Source: Amycolatopsis sp. CA-126428 (GTDB lineage: Bacteria; Actinomycetota; Actinomycetes; Mycobacteriales; Pseudonocardiaceae). Taken from it: a stretch of DNA of 64,000 nucleotides. Of the stretch, positions 1-8,944 are shown in pieces. The notes under the pieces are model-generated. The model was not told where the DNA came from. It ran no database searches and worked only from the letters and a program-made list of their open reading frames with translations. The stretch is from assembly GCF_002904335.1 (NCBI RefSeq), contig NZ_PPHF01000165.1, forward strand, positions 212,469 to 276,468. Reading direction: 5' to 3'. A program made the translations under genes and the position numbers. The first letter of the stretch is position 1, and each line of letters begins with the position of its first letter.

Positions 1-1507
1 GACCGGCGCCTCCGCGGTCGCCGCCGGCCTCGTCGTGCCGTCCACGGCCTTCGCCGCGGCCCCGCTCGTCCGCGCCGGCCGGCCGCTGCTCACCCACGGC
101 GTCCAGTCCGGCGACGTCACGCCGGGCTCGGCCATCGTCTGGTCGCGCGCGGACCGGCCGGCCCGCCTGGTCGTCGAAATCGCGCGGGACCCGTCGTTCC
201 GGCACGCCCGGCGCGTGCCCGGCCCGCTGGTGGGTCCGGACAGCGGCGGCACCGGCCGCGTGCGCGTCGCGGCGCTGGCACCCGGCACCGAGTACCACTA
301 CCGCGTCACCGCCGAAGCCCTGGACGGGCGCGCCACGAGCGAGCCGCTGACCGGCCGGTTCGCCACCGCACCGGTGGGCCGCCGCGACGCGCGGATCCTG
401 TGGTCGGGCGACGTCGTCGGCCAGAACTGGGGGATCAACCCGGGCCTGGGCGGGATGACGATCTTCTCCGCGATGGCCGCCCGCTGCCCGGACCTGTTCC
501 TGCACAGCGGCGACACGGTGTATTCGGACGGCCCGCTCACCGAGACCGTCACCCTCCCCGGCGGCCGGACCTGGCGCAACGTCGTCACGCCCGAGAAGGC
601 GAAGGTCGCCGAGACCCTCGACGAATTCCGCGGCCAGCACGCGTACAACCGGCTCGACGACAACTTCAGGCGCTTCGCCGCGCAGGTGCCCGCCTACGTG
701 CAGTGGGATGACCACGAGGTCTTGAACAACTGGTACCCGGGCAAGATCCTCGACAACCCGGCCTACACCGAGAAGCGCGTCGACGTCCTCGCGCCGCGGG
801 CGTACCAGGCGTTCCACGAGTGGCACCCGATCGACTCGCGCCGGGCCGTCGACGGCCGCGTCTACCGCAGCTTCAGCTACGGCTCCCGCGTCGAAATCTT
901 CGTGCTGGACATGCGGACCTACCGCAACGCCAACACGGCGGACCAGACCAAGCCGGGGTACATCCTCGGTGACGCGCAGGCCCGCTGGCTGGCCGACGCG
1001 CTCGGCCGCAGCACGGCCACCTGGAAGATCGTCCAGGCCGACATGCCGCTGGGCCTGGTCGTCCCGGACGGCACCGACATCGAGGCCGTGGCGAACAACC
1101 TGCCGGGCGCGCCGGGCGGGCGGGAGACGGAACTGGCCTGGGTGCTGCGGGAAATCCAGCGCCGCCGCGTCCGCAACGTCGTCTGGCTGACCGCCGACGT
1201 CCACTACACCGCGGCGCACCACTATTCACCCGACCGGGCCGCCTTCCAGGACTTCGACCCGTTCTGGGAGTTCGTGTCCGGGCCGCTGAACGCGGGCGCG
1301 TTCGGGCCGAACAAGCTCGACCCGACGTTCGGCCCCGAAGCGGTGTTCGTGCACGCCCCGCCCGCGGCGAACACGGCCCCGATCGACGGCTTCCAGCACT
1401 TCGGCGAGCTGAACGTCGACGGCGCGAGCGGCGACCTCACGGTCGATCTCCGCGACGCCACCGGGGCATCGCTGTGGTCGAAGACACTGCACCCGGCAGG
1501 GCGCTGA
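1..1507 (+). CDS. Secreted PhoD-type alkaline phosphatase/phosphodiesterase (5' end cut by window)
   Basis: The reading frame is open from base 2, so the true start lies upstream; 501 codons are visible. The first residues (TGASAVAAGLVVPSTAFAAA) look like the hydrophobic and cleavage part of a signal peptide, which in this family is usually of the twin-arginine type. After it come a fibronectin-like PhoD N-terminal domain (about residues 20-115) and a PhoD metallophosphatase domain. Metal-site motifs are visible: SGDTVYSDG, WDDHEVLNNW and TADVHYTAAHH. Family knowledge: Ca/Fe-dependent extracellular enzymes that release phosphate from mono- or diesters. No pho box can be checked because the promoter is outside the window. 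The substrate is inferred from the family only. Confidence 0.9.
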   Translation, partial: TGASAVAAGLVVPSTAFAAAPLVRAGRPLLTHGVQSGDVTPGSAIVWSRADRPARLVVEIARDPSFRHARRVPGPLVGPDSGGTGRVRVAALAPGTEYHYRVTAEALDGRATSEPLTGRFATAPVGRRDARILWSGDVVGQNWGINPGLGGMTIFSAMAARCPDLFLHSGDTVYSDGPLTETVTLPGGRTWRNVVTPEKAKVAETLDEFRGQHAYNRLDDNFRRFAAQVPAYVQWDDHEVLNNWYPGKILDNPAYTEKRVDVLAPRAYQAFHEWHPIDSRRAVDGRVYRSFSYGSRVEIFVLDMRTYRNANTADQTKPGYILGDAQARWLADALGRSTATWKIVQADMPLGLVVPDGTDIEAVANNLPGAPGGRETELAWVLREIQRRRVRNVVWLTADVHYTAAHHYSPDRAAFQDFDPFWEFVSGPLNAGAFGPNKLDPTFGPEAVFVHAPPAANTAPIDGFQHFGELNVDGASGDLTVDLRDATGASLWSKTLHPAGR

Positions 1508-1560
1508 GCAGGGTCGGCTACGCTCACGCGCACCGATACGCACCCGTACCAATGGCATCC

Positions 1561-1602
1561 GGGGCTTCGCCCCGAGCCGGGGCTCCGCCACCCGGACCCC
1601 CA
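1561..1602. repeat. GC-rich intergenic stem-loop element
   Basis: GGGGCTTCGCCCC (1561-1573) forms a short hairpin and is followed by a C-rich tail with a second GGGGCTCCGCC segment, just before the ndk ribosome binding site. A similar GGGGGC-GCG-GCCCCC hairpin lies at 7246-7260. It may end transcription from the upstream phosphatase gene. The function is inferred. Confidence 0.5.
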
Positions 1603-1628
1603 AAAAAGCATTAAGGAGAAATACCGTC

Positions 1629-2039
1629 GTGACTGAACGCACGCTGGTCCTGGTCAAGCCCGATGGCGTCGCGCGCGGCCTCGTCGGCGAAGTGATCTCG
1701 CGGATCGAGCGCAAGGGCCTCAAGCTCGCCGCGGTCGAGCTGCGGACCGTCCCGCAGGCGCTGGCCGAGGAGCACTACGCCGAGCACAAGGAGCGTTTGT
1801 TCTTCGGCGACCTGCTCGAGTTCATCACCTCGGGCCCGCTGGTCGCGCTCGCCGTCGAGGGCCCGCGCGCCATCGCCGCGTTCCGCCAGCTGGCCGGCGG
1901 CACCGACCCGGTCGAGAAGGCCACCCCGGGCACCATCCGCGGCGACTTCGCGCTGGAGACCCAGTACAACCTGGTCCACGGCTCGGACTCGCCGGAGTCG
2001 GCCGAGCGTGAGCTGAAGCTCTGGTTCCCCGACCTGTGA
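1629..2039 (+). CDS. ndk: Nucleoside diphosphate kinase
   Basis: Cytosolic enzyme that transfers the gamma phosphate from ATP to other NDPs through a phosphohistidine. The 136-residue length is normal for the family. The protein begins TERTLVLVKPDGV and carries the active-site stretch NLVHGSDSPESAERE, whose His is the phosphorylated residue. The GTG start at 1629 is preceded by AAGGAG (1613-1618). It appears monocistronic: a strong terminator hairpin follows within 10 bases of the stop codon. Confidence 0.97.
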   Translation: MTERTLVLVKPDGVARGLVGEVISRIERKGLKLAAVELRTVPQALAEEHYAEHKERLFFGDLLEFITSGPLVALAVEGPRAIAAFRQLAGGTDPVEKATPGTIRGDFALETQYNLVHGSDSPESAERELKLWFPDL

Positions 2040-2044
2040 TCGGC

Positions 2045-2075
2045 ACCGGGGCCGCGCACCGCGCGGCCCCGGTTT
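2045..2075 (+). terminator. Terminator after ndk
   Basis: Perfect 13-bp inverted repeat ACCGGGGCCGCGC / GCGCGGCCCCGGT with a 3-nt loop, followed by TT. It lies immediately downstream of the ndk stop codon. Confidence 0.8.
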
Positions 2076-2088
2076 CCCGGGAGACCCC

Positions 2089-2802
2089 ATGACGACGATG
2101 CCGTTCCCCGCCCGCGCGTACCTGCCCGTGCTGCGCGAGCTGACCAGCGCCTTCGCCGAGCGGCTGCGCACCGGCGACCCGGCGGCGAAGGTGCCGGACT
2201 GCGTGGGCTGGACGCTGGCCGACCTCGGCACCCACCTCGGGAACGTGCACCGATGGGCCGCCACCGTCGTCACCACCGGGCAATCCCACCCCCAGGACTT
2301 CGAGCGGGCGCCGGGCGCCGAGCTGGTGTCCTGGTACGCCGAGAGCGCCGGAATCCTGCTGGACGCGCTGGCCGCGGCCGGCCCTGAAGACCGGTGCTGG
2401 CACTTCGGCGGCACCGAGAAGACCACGGCGTTCTGGTTCCGCCGCCAGGTCCACGAAACCGCCGTCCACCTCGCCGACGCGGGGAGCGACCACGCGCTCG
2501 ACCCCGCCGTGGCCGCGGACGGCGTCGACGAGGTCCTCGGCGCGATGCTGCCGCGCGTGACGCGCTGGCACGCCGTTCCCCAGCTGCCCGGGCCCGTCAC
2601 CCTGCGCGCCACCGACACCGGCGATGTCTGGACCGTGCACCCCGGCGAGCCACCCGCCCTGGGCCCCGCCGCTTCCGGCGGCGCGAGCGTGGAAGGGCCG
2701 GCGCGCGATCTGCTGCTGCGCTTGTGGAAGCGCTCCGGGCCGGACCCGCGTGCCACCGGCGAGGCCGCGGAAGCGCTCCTCGCCGCGCCGCTGACCCCGT
2801 AA
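2089..2802 (+). CDS. Maleylpyruvate isomerase-family (MDMPI N-terminal) protein
   Basis: 237 residues. The N-terminal part has the pattern of the mycothiol-dependent maleylpyruvate isomerase/DinB-like four-helix fold (residues about 5-140): a Pro/Cys-Gly-Trp turn (VPDCVGWTLADLGTHLGNVHRW) and the later RQVHETAVHLAD segment, whose histidines are the expected metal ligands. The C-terminal part resembles the small MDMPI C domain. In this large actinobacterial family most members have no known substrate. ATG at 2089; another ATG three codons in is possible. It stands alone after the ndk terminator. Confidence 0.75.
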   Translation: MTTMPFPARAYLPVLRELTSAFAERLRTGDPAAKVPDCVGWTLADLGTHLGNVHRWAATVVTTGQSHPQDFERAPGAELVSWYAESAGILLDALAAAGPEDRCWHFGGTEKTTAFWFRRQVHETAVHLADAGSDHALDPAVAADGVDEVLGAMLPRVTRWHAVPQLPGPVTLRATDTGDVWTVHPGEPPALGPAASGGASVEGPARDLLLRLWKRSGPDPRATGEAAEALLAAPLTP

Positions 2803-2805
2803 GGG

Positions 2806-2817
2806 TGTTCTAGACCA
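2806..2817. promoter_or_regulatory. DasR-like operator (dre) upstream of the NAGPA-domain gene
   Basis: TGTTCTAGACCA differs at one base from the core TGGTCTAGACCA of the DasR-responsive element known in Streptomyces. It lies about 90 bases before the start of the NAGPA-type gene. A perfect core copy occurs at 44650-44661 before a GH20 hexosaminidase, which supports a shared regulator. Binding is inferred. Confidence 0.55.
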
Positions 2818-2907
2818 TTCAGGCGGCGTTCACCGGGAAGTCTTCCCCCGGCCGTGCCGCTGCGCTGTGCTGGTCCGGCTCACTCTCACTCGATACTGGG
2901 GTACCTG

Positions 2908-5900
2908 GTGAAGAAGTCACGCGCAGCGTTGCCGCTCGTCGCCTTGTTCGCGACGGCGTTCGTCGTTCCGGCCCACGCCGACCCCCTCGCCGCACCGCTC
3001 GGCACGCCGCCGGTCGAGGCCGCGCCCGCCGCGTCGTCGGACCACCAGGGCCCGGCCGCCTTCGCCGCCGCGAATCCCGACGACGGGCTCGTCACCGGCA
3101 GCGCGACCACCGAGGTCGCGCCCGGCCTGAACCTCACCCAGTTCGACCGGTTCGACCCGGCCGGCTGGATCCGCGGCGACACCCTGGCCGTCGACCTGGG
3201 CAGCAAGGTGCTCAAGCCGACGTACCTGAGCCCCGGGACGGTTTCCGCGCGGACGCCGCTGTCGCAGCAGGTCGCGCGGGCGGGCGCGGTGGCCGGCGTC
3301 AACGGCGACTTCTTCGACATCAACGCCACCGGCGCCCCGATCGGCGTCGGCATCGACCGCGGGCGGCTGCAGACCGCGCCCGCCGCCGGGCACAACCTGA
3401 CCGCGTCGATCACCGACGCGGGCAAGGCGCAGCTCGCGTCGATCTTCCTCGAAGCCACCGTGACGCTGCCCGGGGGCACGGTGCCGGCGACCAACTTCAA
3501 CAGCCCGGTCCTCGGTGCGGACGCGATCGGCGTCTACACGCCGTTGTGGGGCGCTTCGGGCCGTCGGACGTCGGTCGCGGGCGCCGCGCGGGTGCGGGAG
3601 ATCGAGGTGCGAGACGGCGTCGTCACGCAGGTGCGCACCGCGCCCGCCGACGGCCCGATCGCGGCGGGGACGACCGTGCTGCTGGCCCGCGAAGCCGGGG
3701 CGGACGCGCTCGCCGCGCTGCGGCCGGGTGACGCGGTCGGCGTCACCTACGCGCCGCGCTCGGACGCCGGGAAGATCGCGGTCGCGGTGGGCGGCAACGA
3801 AGTCCTGCTCCGCGACGGCGTCGTGCAGCCGGTCGACGACGTCGCCATGCACCCGCGGACGGCGGTCGGCTTCTCCGCCGACGGCCGGAAGCTGTGGCTG
3901 GCCACCGTGGACGGGCGGCAGGCCGACAGCCGCGGGATGACCGAGCTCGAACTGGCGCGGCACATGAAGAGCCTCGGCGCCGACGACGCGATCAACCTCG
4001 ACGGCGGCGGGTCGTCGACGCTGCTCGCGCGCAACGAGGGCGAAGCCGCGCCGAGCGTCCGGAACGCGCCGTCCGACGGCGGGGAACGCCTGGTGCCCAA
4101 CGGGATCGGCTTCACGACCGTGCCCGGCAGCGGCAAGCTCGCCGGCTTCGCGCCGGCGCCGGCCGTCGCGACGACCGACGCGAACCGCGTGCTGTCCGGC
4201 CTCACCCGGCACCTGGTCGCCGACGGCCACGACGAAACCGGCGCCGCGGTGGCCGCCGACCCGCGCTGGAGCACGTCGGACCTCCGGCGGGCCACCGTGA
4301 CGCGCGGGGTCGTCACCGGGCACGGCGCGGGTGCCGTCGACGTCGTCGCGCGCTCCGGCCGGGCGGCCGGGAAGGTGGCGCTTTCGGTGCTGGGCAAGCC
4401 GGTCCGGCTCGGCACGAGCACCGAGCAGGTCGCGCTGTCGGCCGCGGGCGCGCGAAGCACGTTCAAGGTCTACGGCTACGACGCCGACGGCTACGGCACC
4501 TGGCTCGAGCCCGACGACGTCAAGCTCGGCTACGACCACTCGGTCGTGCGGGTCGAGCCGTCCGGTGACGGCTACGCGGTGACCGCGCTGACCTCCTCCG
4601 GCGCTTCGGCGGCCGGCCTGACCACGCACCTGGCCGCGTCGGTCGGCACCGTGGCGCAGGTGGCGTCGCCGTTGGACGGTCCGGCCGGCTGGGCAGCCAC
4701 CGTGTTCCCGGCGGTCGTCGGCGCGGCGCTCTCCGCGGCACCCGGCCACGACGGCGGCGCCGGACTGGCGCTGGACTACCGGCTGACCGGCACGACCGCG
4801 ACGCGCGCGGCCTACGTGACGCCGTCTTCGCCGCTTCCGGTTCCCGACGGCACGCAGAAGATCGGCCTGTGGGTGAACGGCGACGGCAAGGGCGCCTGGC
4901 TGCAGGCGGAACTGCGCGACGCGGCGAACGTGGCGTCCATTGTGGACCTTTCGCTGAGCGTGGACTGGACGGGCTGGCGGTACGTCACGGCCGCGATCCC
5001 GGCCGGGCTGGCCGCGGGACAGCGCCTCGCGCGCTTCTACGCCGTCGAGAACGTGCCCGACCAGCAGTACGAGGGCCGGCTCGGGTTCGACGACCTGACG
5101 TTCGAGGTGGCGCCGACGACCGCCGTGCCCGCCGACCCGGCCCCGCACGACCCGGCGCTGGTCACCGACGGCGTCCTGACCGGCGGGCTGCGGGTCGCGG
5201 TGGTCAGCGACGCCCAGTTCACCGCGGACGACCCGGCGGGGCCGCTGGTCGCCCAGGCCCGGCGGGCGCTGCGCGAAGCCGTCGCGGCGAAACCGGATCT
5301 GGTGCTGATCAACGGCGACTTCGTCGACCGCGGCACGGCGCCCGACTTCGCGCTGGCCCGGCAGGTGATCACCGACGAGCTCGGCGAGCTGGTGCCCTGG
5401 TACTACGTGCCGGGCAACCACGAGGCCGAAGCCGGCAACGGCCTCGCGAACTTCCAGGCCGCGTTCGGGGTCACGCACCGGGTCGTCGACGTCCACGGCA
5501 TCCGGCTGGTGCTGCTGGACTCCTCCCGCGGCTCGCTGCGGGCGGGCGGGTTCGACCAGGTCCGGCTGCTGCGCAACGCGCTCGACTCGGCGGCGGCCGA
5601 TCGGTCCGTGCGCGGGGTCGTCGTCGCCATGCACCACCCGGTCAAGGACCCGAGCCCGACCGGGAACTCCCAGCTCGGCGACCGGAAGGAAGCGACGCTG
5701 CTGACCCAGTGGCTGACCGGGTTCGAGCAGGCGTCGGGCAAACCGGCCGCCGCCGTGGCGTCGCACGCCGGCGTGTTCTCCCTGTCGCGCGTCGACGGGG
5801 TGCCGTACCTGGTCAACGGCAACTCGGGCAAGGCGCCCGCGGCCGCACCCGGCGACGGCGGGTTCGTCGGCTGGACGCTGCTGCGCGTGGACCCGGCCGA

Positions 5901-6192
5901 CCGGGCGCAGCCGGTGCGGTTCGAGACGCGGCCGAACGTGGACTCGCTTTCGCTGCCGGGGCCGTCTTCGCTGGCCCGCGGCGAACGCGCGGTCGTCCGT
6001 GCTTCCCTCCGGCAGGGCACGCGGGACGTGCCGGTGTCGTACCCGGTGAGCGCCGGCTGGGCGGTGTCGTGGGGCGTCGTCGCGTTCGATCCCGCGTCCG
6101 GGGTGCTGACGGCGTTGCGGCCGGGGGTCGCGCGGCTGTCGGTGACGGTCAACGGGGTGACGGCGACGCTGGTCGTGACCGTCCGCGGCTAA
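2908..6192 (+). CDS. Secreted phosphodiester glycosidase (NAGPA domain) fused to a calcineurin-like metallophosphoesterase
   Basis: 1094 residues from GTG 2908, chosen because KKSRAALPLVALFATAFVV followed by a PAHA cleavage site is a normal Sec signal peptide; an earlier in-frame GTG at 2854 would place non-signal residues first. Domain 1 (about 60-420) is of the NAGPA/phosphodiester glycosidase type: GVNGDFFD, DDAINLDGGGSSTLL and a C-terminal PNGIGF. A middle region of beta-sandwich type follows (about 420-760). Domain 2 (about 765-1010) is a metallophosphoesterase with VVSDAQF, INGDFVDRG, PGNHEAE and MHHP. The C terminus looks like a Big-type Ig domain. Family knowledge suggests removal of sugar phosphodiesters; both catalytic domains could act in turn on one extracellular polymer (inference). 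Confidence 0.88.
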   Translation: MKKSRAALPLVALFATAFVVPAHADPLAAPLGTPPVEAAPAASSDHQGPAAFAAANPDDGLVTGSATTEVAPGLNLTQFDRFDPAGWIRGDTLAVDLGSKVLKPTYLSPGTVSARTPLSQQVARAGAVAGVNGDFFDINATGAPIGVGIDRGRLQTAPAAGHNLTASITDAGKAQLASIFLEATVTLPGGTVPATNFNSPVLGADAIGVYTPLWGASGRRTSVAGAARVREIEVRDGVVTQVRTAPADGPIAAGTTVLLAREAGADALAALRPGDAVGVTYAPRSDAGKIAVAVGGNEVLLRDGVVQPVDDVAMHPRTAVGFSADGRKLWLATVDGRQADSRGMTELELARHMKSLGADDAINLDGGGSSTLLARNEGEAAPSVRNAPSDGGERLVPNGIGFTTVPGSGKLAGFAPAPAVATTDANRVLSGLTRHLVADGHDETGAAVAADPRWSTSDLRRATVTRGVVTGHGAGAVDVVARSGRAAGKVALSVLGKPVRLGTSTEQVALSAAGARSTFKVYGYDADGYGTWLEPDDVKLGYDHSVVRVEPSGDGYAVTALTSSGASAAGLTTHLAASVGTVAQVASPLDGPAGWAATVFPAVVGAALSAAPGHDGGAGLALDYRLTGTTATRAAYVTPSSPLPVPDGTQKIGLWVNGDGKGAWLQAELRDAANVASIVDLSLSVDWTGWRYVTAAIPAGLAAGQRLARFYAVENVPDQQYEGRLGFDDLTFEVAPTTAVPADPAPHDPALVTDGVLTGGLRVAVVSDAQFTADDPAGPLVAQARRALREAVAAKPDLVLINGDFVDRGTAPDFALARQVITDELGELVPWYYVPGNHEAEAGNGLANFQAAFGVTHRVVDVHGIRLVLLDSSRGSLRAGGFDQVRLLRNALDSAAADRSVRGVVVAMHHPVKDPSPTGNSQLGDRKEATLLTQWLTGFEQASGKPAAAVASHAGVFSLSRVDGVPYLVNGNSGKAPAAAPGDGGFVGWTLLRVDPADRAQPVRFETRPNVDSLSLPGPSSLARGERAVVRASLRQGTRDVPVSYPVSAGWAVSWGVVAFDPASGVLTALRPGVARLSVTVNGVTATLVVTVRG

Positions 6193-6222
6193 TCCGCTCG
6201 GTTTTTGTCGGTGGCGGGTCCT

Positions 6223-7179
6223 ATGGTGCGGGGTGTGGACGAATCGGAGGACCGGGAACCGGCACTGGTGCAGGCCAAGGCACTGGTGAAGCGCTTCGGC
6301 GAGTTCGAAGCCGTGCGCGGGATCGACGTCGAGGTGCGGCGCGGGGAGGCGTTCGGCTTCCTCGGCCCGAACGGCGCCGGCAAGTCGTCGACCATGCGGA
6401 TGATCGCGTGCGTGTCGCCCCGCACCGACGGCGATCTCCGCGTGCTGGGGCTGGATCCGGAGGTGGCCGGGCCGCGGATCCGCGCGCGCCTCGGCGTGGT
6501 GCCGCAGCAGGACAACCTGGACGTCGAACTGACGGTCCGGGAGAACCTGCTGATCTACGGCCGCTACTTCGGCCTTTCGCGGGCGGCGGCGCGGAGCAAG
6601 GCCGACGAGCTGCTGGAGTTCGCCCAGCTCGGTGACCGCGCCGGCGACAAGGTCGACCCGCTGTCGGGCGGCATGAAGCGGCGGCTGACGATCGCGCGCT
6701 CGCTGGTCAACGACCCGGAGCTGCTGCTGCTCGACGAGCCGACGACGGGCCTCGACCCGCAGGCGAGGCACCTGCTGTGGGATCGGCTGTTCCGGCTCAA
6801 GGCCCAGGGCACGACGCTGATCGTCACGACGCACTACATGGACGAAGCCGAGCAGCTGTGCGACAGGCTGGTGGTGATGGACCACGGCCGCGTCGCGGCG
6901 GAGGGCTCGCCGGCCGAGCTGATCCGGCGGTACTCCACGCGCGAGGTCGTCGAGCTCCGGTTCGCGCCGGGGGAGCAGGTCGCGGCGGCCCAGCAGGTCG
7001 ACGGGCTGGCGGAGCGGGTGGAGATCCTGCCGGACCGGGTCCTGCTCTACAGCGACGACGGCGAGGACGCGCTGGAGCACGCGCATTCCCGCGGGGTGCG
7101 GCCGCTGTCGAGCCTGGTGCGCCGCAGTTCGCTGGAGGACGTCTTCCTCCGGCTCACGGGCCGGACCCTGGTGGACTGA
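6223..7179 (+). CDS. ABC-2 type exporter ATP-binding subunit (DrrA/NodI type)
   Basis: 318 residues from ATG 6223; a GTG at 6235 is an alternative start. Walker A GPNGAGKSS, Q-loop VPQQDN, signature LSGGM, Walker B LLLLDEPTTGLD and the switch His (TTHYMDE) are all present, so the ATPase should be active. The C-terminal extension with its 'LSSLVRRSSLEDVFLRLTGR' type ending is characteristic of DrrA/NodI-like subunits. Two permease genes follow on the same strand, completing a transporter with one ATPase and two different membrane subunits. The substrate is unknown; relatives export antibiotics, lipids or nodulation factors. Confidence 0.92.
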   Translation: MVRGVDESEDREPALVQAKALVKRFGEFEAVRGIDVEVRRGEAFGFLGPNGAGKSSTMRMIACVSPRTDGDLRVLGLDPEVAGPRIRARLGVVPQQDNLDVELTVRENLLIYGRYFGLSRAAARSKADELLEFAQLGDRAGDKVDPLSGGMKRRLTIARSLVNDPELLLLDEPTTGLDPQARHLLWDRLFRLKAQGTTLIVTTHYMDEAEQLCDRLVVMDHGRVAAEGSPAELIRRYSTREVVELRFAPGEQVAAAQQVDGLAERVEILPDRVLLYSDDGEDALEHAHSRGVRPLSSLVRRSSLEDVFLRLTGRTLVD

Positions 7180-7245
7180 CTCGGGATGGGGACGAATCAT
7201 GCTCGCGGAAGGCGCTCGCCGATGACCCTCGCCCACGTGCTCCGC

Positions 7246-7260
7246 GGGGGCGCGGCCCCC
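7246..7260. repeat. Hairpin between ABC ATPase and permease genes
   Basis: GGGGGC-GCG-GCCCCC stem-loop in the 125-bp gap between the ATPase and the first permease gene. It is of the same general kind as the element at 1561. It may tune the ATPase:permease ratio (inference). Confidence 0.4.
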
Positions 7261-7304
7261 GCACCCCGCCCGGCGCGGTTTCGGCCGTGCGCGGGGAGGC
7301 GGGC

Positions 7305-8111
7305 ATGACCACCGTCGCATCGACCGGCCGCGTGGTCGGCAAGTGGCAGGGCGCCTGGCTGCTGGTCGAGGGCCGCTGGACCTGGTACCGCCGCCACTGG
7401 CTGTCCACTTTGTACTCGACCGGGCTGCAACCGGTGCTGTTCCTCGCCGCGATGGGGCTCGGCTTCGGCTCGCAGGTGCGGCCCGGCACGGTCACCGGCG
7501 GCCTGTCCTACCTGCAGTACATCGCCCCCGCGCTGCTGGCCGCCGGGGCCGCGCAGCAGGCGTTCGGCGAGTCGAGCTACCCCGTGCTCTCCGGGTTCAA
7601 GTGGCAGAAGGAGTACCTGGCGGTCACGGCCACGCCGGTGTCGCCGGGCCAGGTGTTCGGCGGGCACCTGATCTGGTCGGCCCTGCGCCTGACGCTGGCG
7701 GGCGCGATCTACGCGTTCGTCGCGCTGTTCTTCGGCGCCTGGACCGGGCCGGGCGTGCTGCTGGTGATCCTGGCCGGCACCGCCACCGGGCTCGCCTGCA
7801 CCACGCCGATGGCGGCGCTGGCCGCGCGGACCTTCGACGAGGGCCAGCGGTTCGGGCTGATCTTCCGGTTCGTCGTGATGCCGATGACGTTGTTCTCCGG
7901 CACGTTCTTCCCGATCGCCCAGCTGCCGGCCGCGATCCGCTGGCTCGCCTGGCTCTCCCCGCTGTGGCACGGCACGCAGCTGGCCCGCGGCCTGAGCATC
8001 GGCGGCGTCGGCGGCTGGGCGATGCTCGGTCACCTCGCCGTGCTGGCGGCGTTGTTCGCGGCCGGGTGGGTGCTCGCGCACCGGGCCTTCTACCGGAGGC
8101 TGGTGGTCTGA
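7305..8111 (+). CDS. ABC-2 type permease, first membrane subunit
   Basis: 268 residues from ATG 7305, with GGGGAGGCGGGC just upstream as a ribosome binding site. Hydrophobic segments fit the six-helix ABC2_membrane fold: GLQPVLFLAAMGLGFG, LSYLQYIAPALLAAGAA, AIYAFVALFF, GVLLVILAGTATGLA, FVVMPMTLFSGTFFPI and LGHLAVLAALFAAGWVLA. The 'FSGTFFPIAQLP...WLSPLWHGTQLARG' block is the usual ABC-2 signature region. Its stop is one base before the start of the second permease, so the two are translationally coupled and probably form a heterodimer. Confidence 0.9.
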   Translation: MTTVASTGRVVGKWQGAWLLVEGRWTWYRRHWLSTLYSTGLQPVLFLAAMGLGFGSQVRPGTVTGGLSYLQYIAPALLAAGAAQQAFGESSYPVLSGFKWQKEYLAVTATPVSPGQVFGGHLIWSALRLTLAGAIYAFVALFFGAWTGPGVLLVILAGTATGLACTTPMAALAARTFDEGQRFGLIFRFVVMPMTLFSGTFFPIAQLPAAIRWLAWLSPLWHGTQLARGLSIGGVGGWAMLGHLAVLAALFAAGWVLAHRAFYRRLVV

Positions 8112-8112
8112 A

Positions 8113-8934
8113 ATGACGACGGTCGAAGCCCGCGCCGGGCTGCTGCTGCGCATCCTCCCGCCCGGGCTGTACGCCGGCCGGGCCCGCATGCTCGTCGAGC
8201 GCTCGGTCATGGTGTCCCGCGCGAGCTGGCTGCTGTTCGTGTCCGGCGCGGTCGAGCCGTTCCTCTACCTGCTGGCGTTCCAGCTGGGCTTCGGCAAGCT
8301 GGTCGCCGAGGTGACGGGCCCGGACGGGCACCCGATGAGCTACGTCGCGTTCGTGGCGCCGGCCCTGCTGGCGACGTCGGCGATGAACGGCGCCGTGTTC
8401 GAATCGACGTACAACCTGTTCTTCAAGCTGCGCTACGCGAAGCTGTACGACGCGATGCTGGCGACCCCGATCGGCCCGCTGGACGTGGCACTGGGCGAGA
8501 TCGGCTGGGCGATGACCCGCGGCGGCATCTACGCGGTGGCGTTCCTCGCGATCGCGGCGGCGATGGGCCTGCTGACGTCGTGGTGGGCGCTGCTGATGGT
8601 CCCGGCGGCGCTGCTGGTGGGCCTGACGTTCTCGGCGATCGGGATGGCCCTGGTGACGTTCCTGCGGTCGACGGCCCAGTTCGACTACATCCAGCTGGTC
8701 CTGACCCCGATGTTCCTCTTCGCGACGACGTTCTACCCGCTGTCGGTGTACTCGGAGCCGCTGCAGTGGGTGGTCCGCTGCCTCCCGCTCTACCACGCGA
8801 TCGAGCTGATGCGCGGCCTGGCGACCGGCCTGCTGTCGGGCGGCATGCTGATCAACCTGGCGTACCTGCTGGTCCTGGGCGCTTTGGGCCTCTGGGCGTC
8901 GACGCGCCGGATCGCGAAGCTCCTGCTGACGTGA
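8113..8934 (+). CDS. ABC-2 type permease, second membrane subunit
   Basis: 273 residues, start ATG 8113. Clearly a paralogue of the preceding permease: MNGAVFESTYNLFFKLRYAKLYDAMLATP corresponds to the region of the partner with FGESSYPVLSGFKWQKEYLAVTATP. The conserved block is FATTFYPLSVYSEPLQWVVRCLPLYHAIELMRG. Last gene of the exporter operon; the next gene runs the other way. Confidence 0.9.
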   Translation: MTTVEARAGLLLRILPPGLYAGRARMLVERSVMVSRASWLLFVSGAVEPFLYLLAFQLGFGKLVAEVTGPDGHPMSYVAFVAPALLATSAMNGAVFESTYNLFFKLRYAKLYDAMLATPIGPLDVALGEIGWAMTRGGIYAVAFLAIAAAMGLLTSWWALLMVPAALLVGLTFSAIGMALVTFLRSTAQFDYIQLVLTPMFLFATTFYPLSVYSEPLQWVVRCLPLYHAIELMRGLATGLLSGGMLINLAYLLVLGALGLWASTRRIAKLLLT

Positions 8935-8944
8935 CGCGCAGGGG

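Noticed and set aside
2917..7320. Open reading frame of about 1460 codons on the minus strand, opposite the NAGPA fusion and ABC ATPase genes
   Set aside because: Its translation is Arg/Ala/Gly/Pro-rich without motifs, while the opposite strand encodes clear protein domains; long antisense frames are expected at this GC content.
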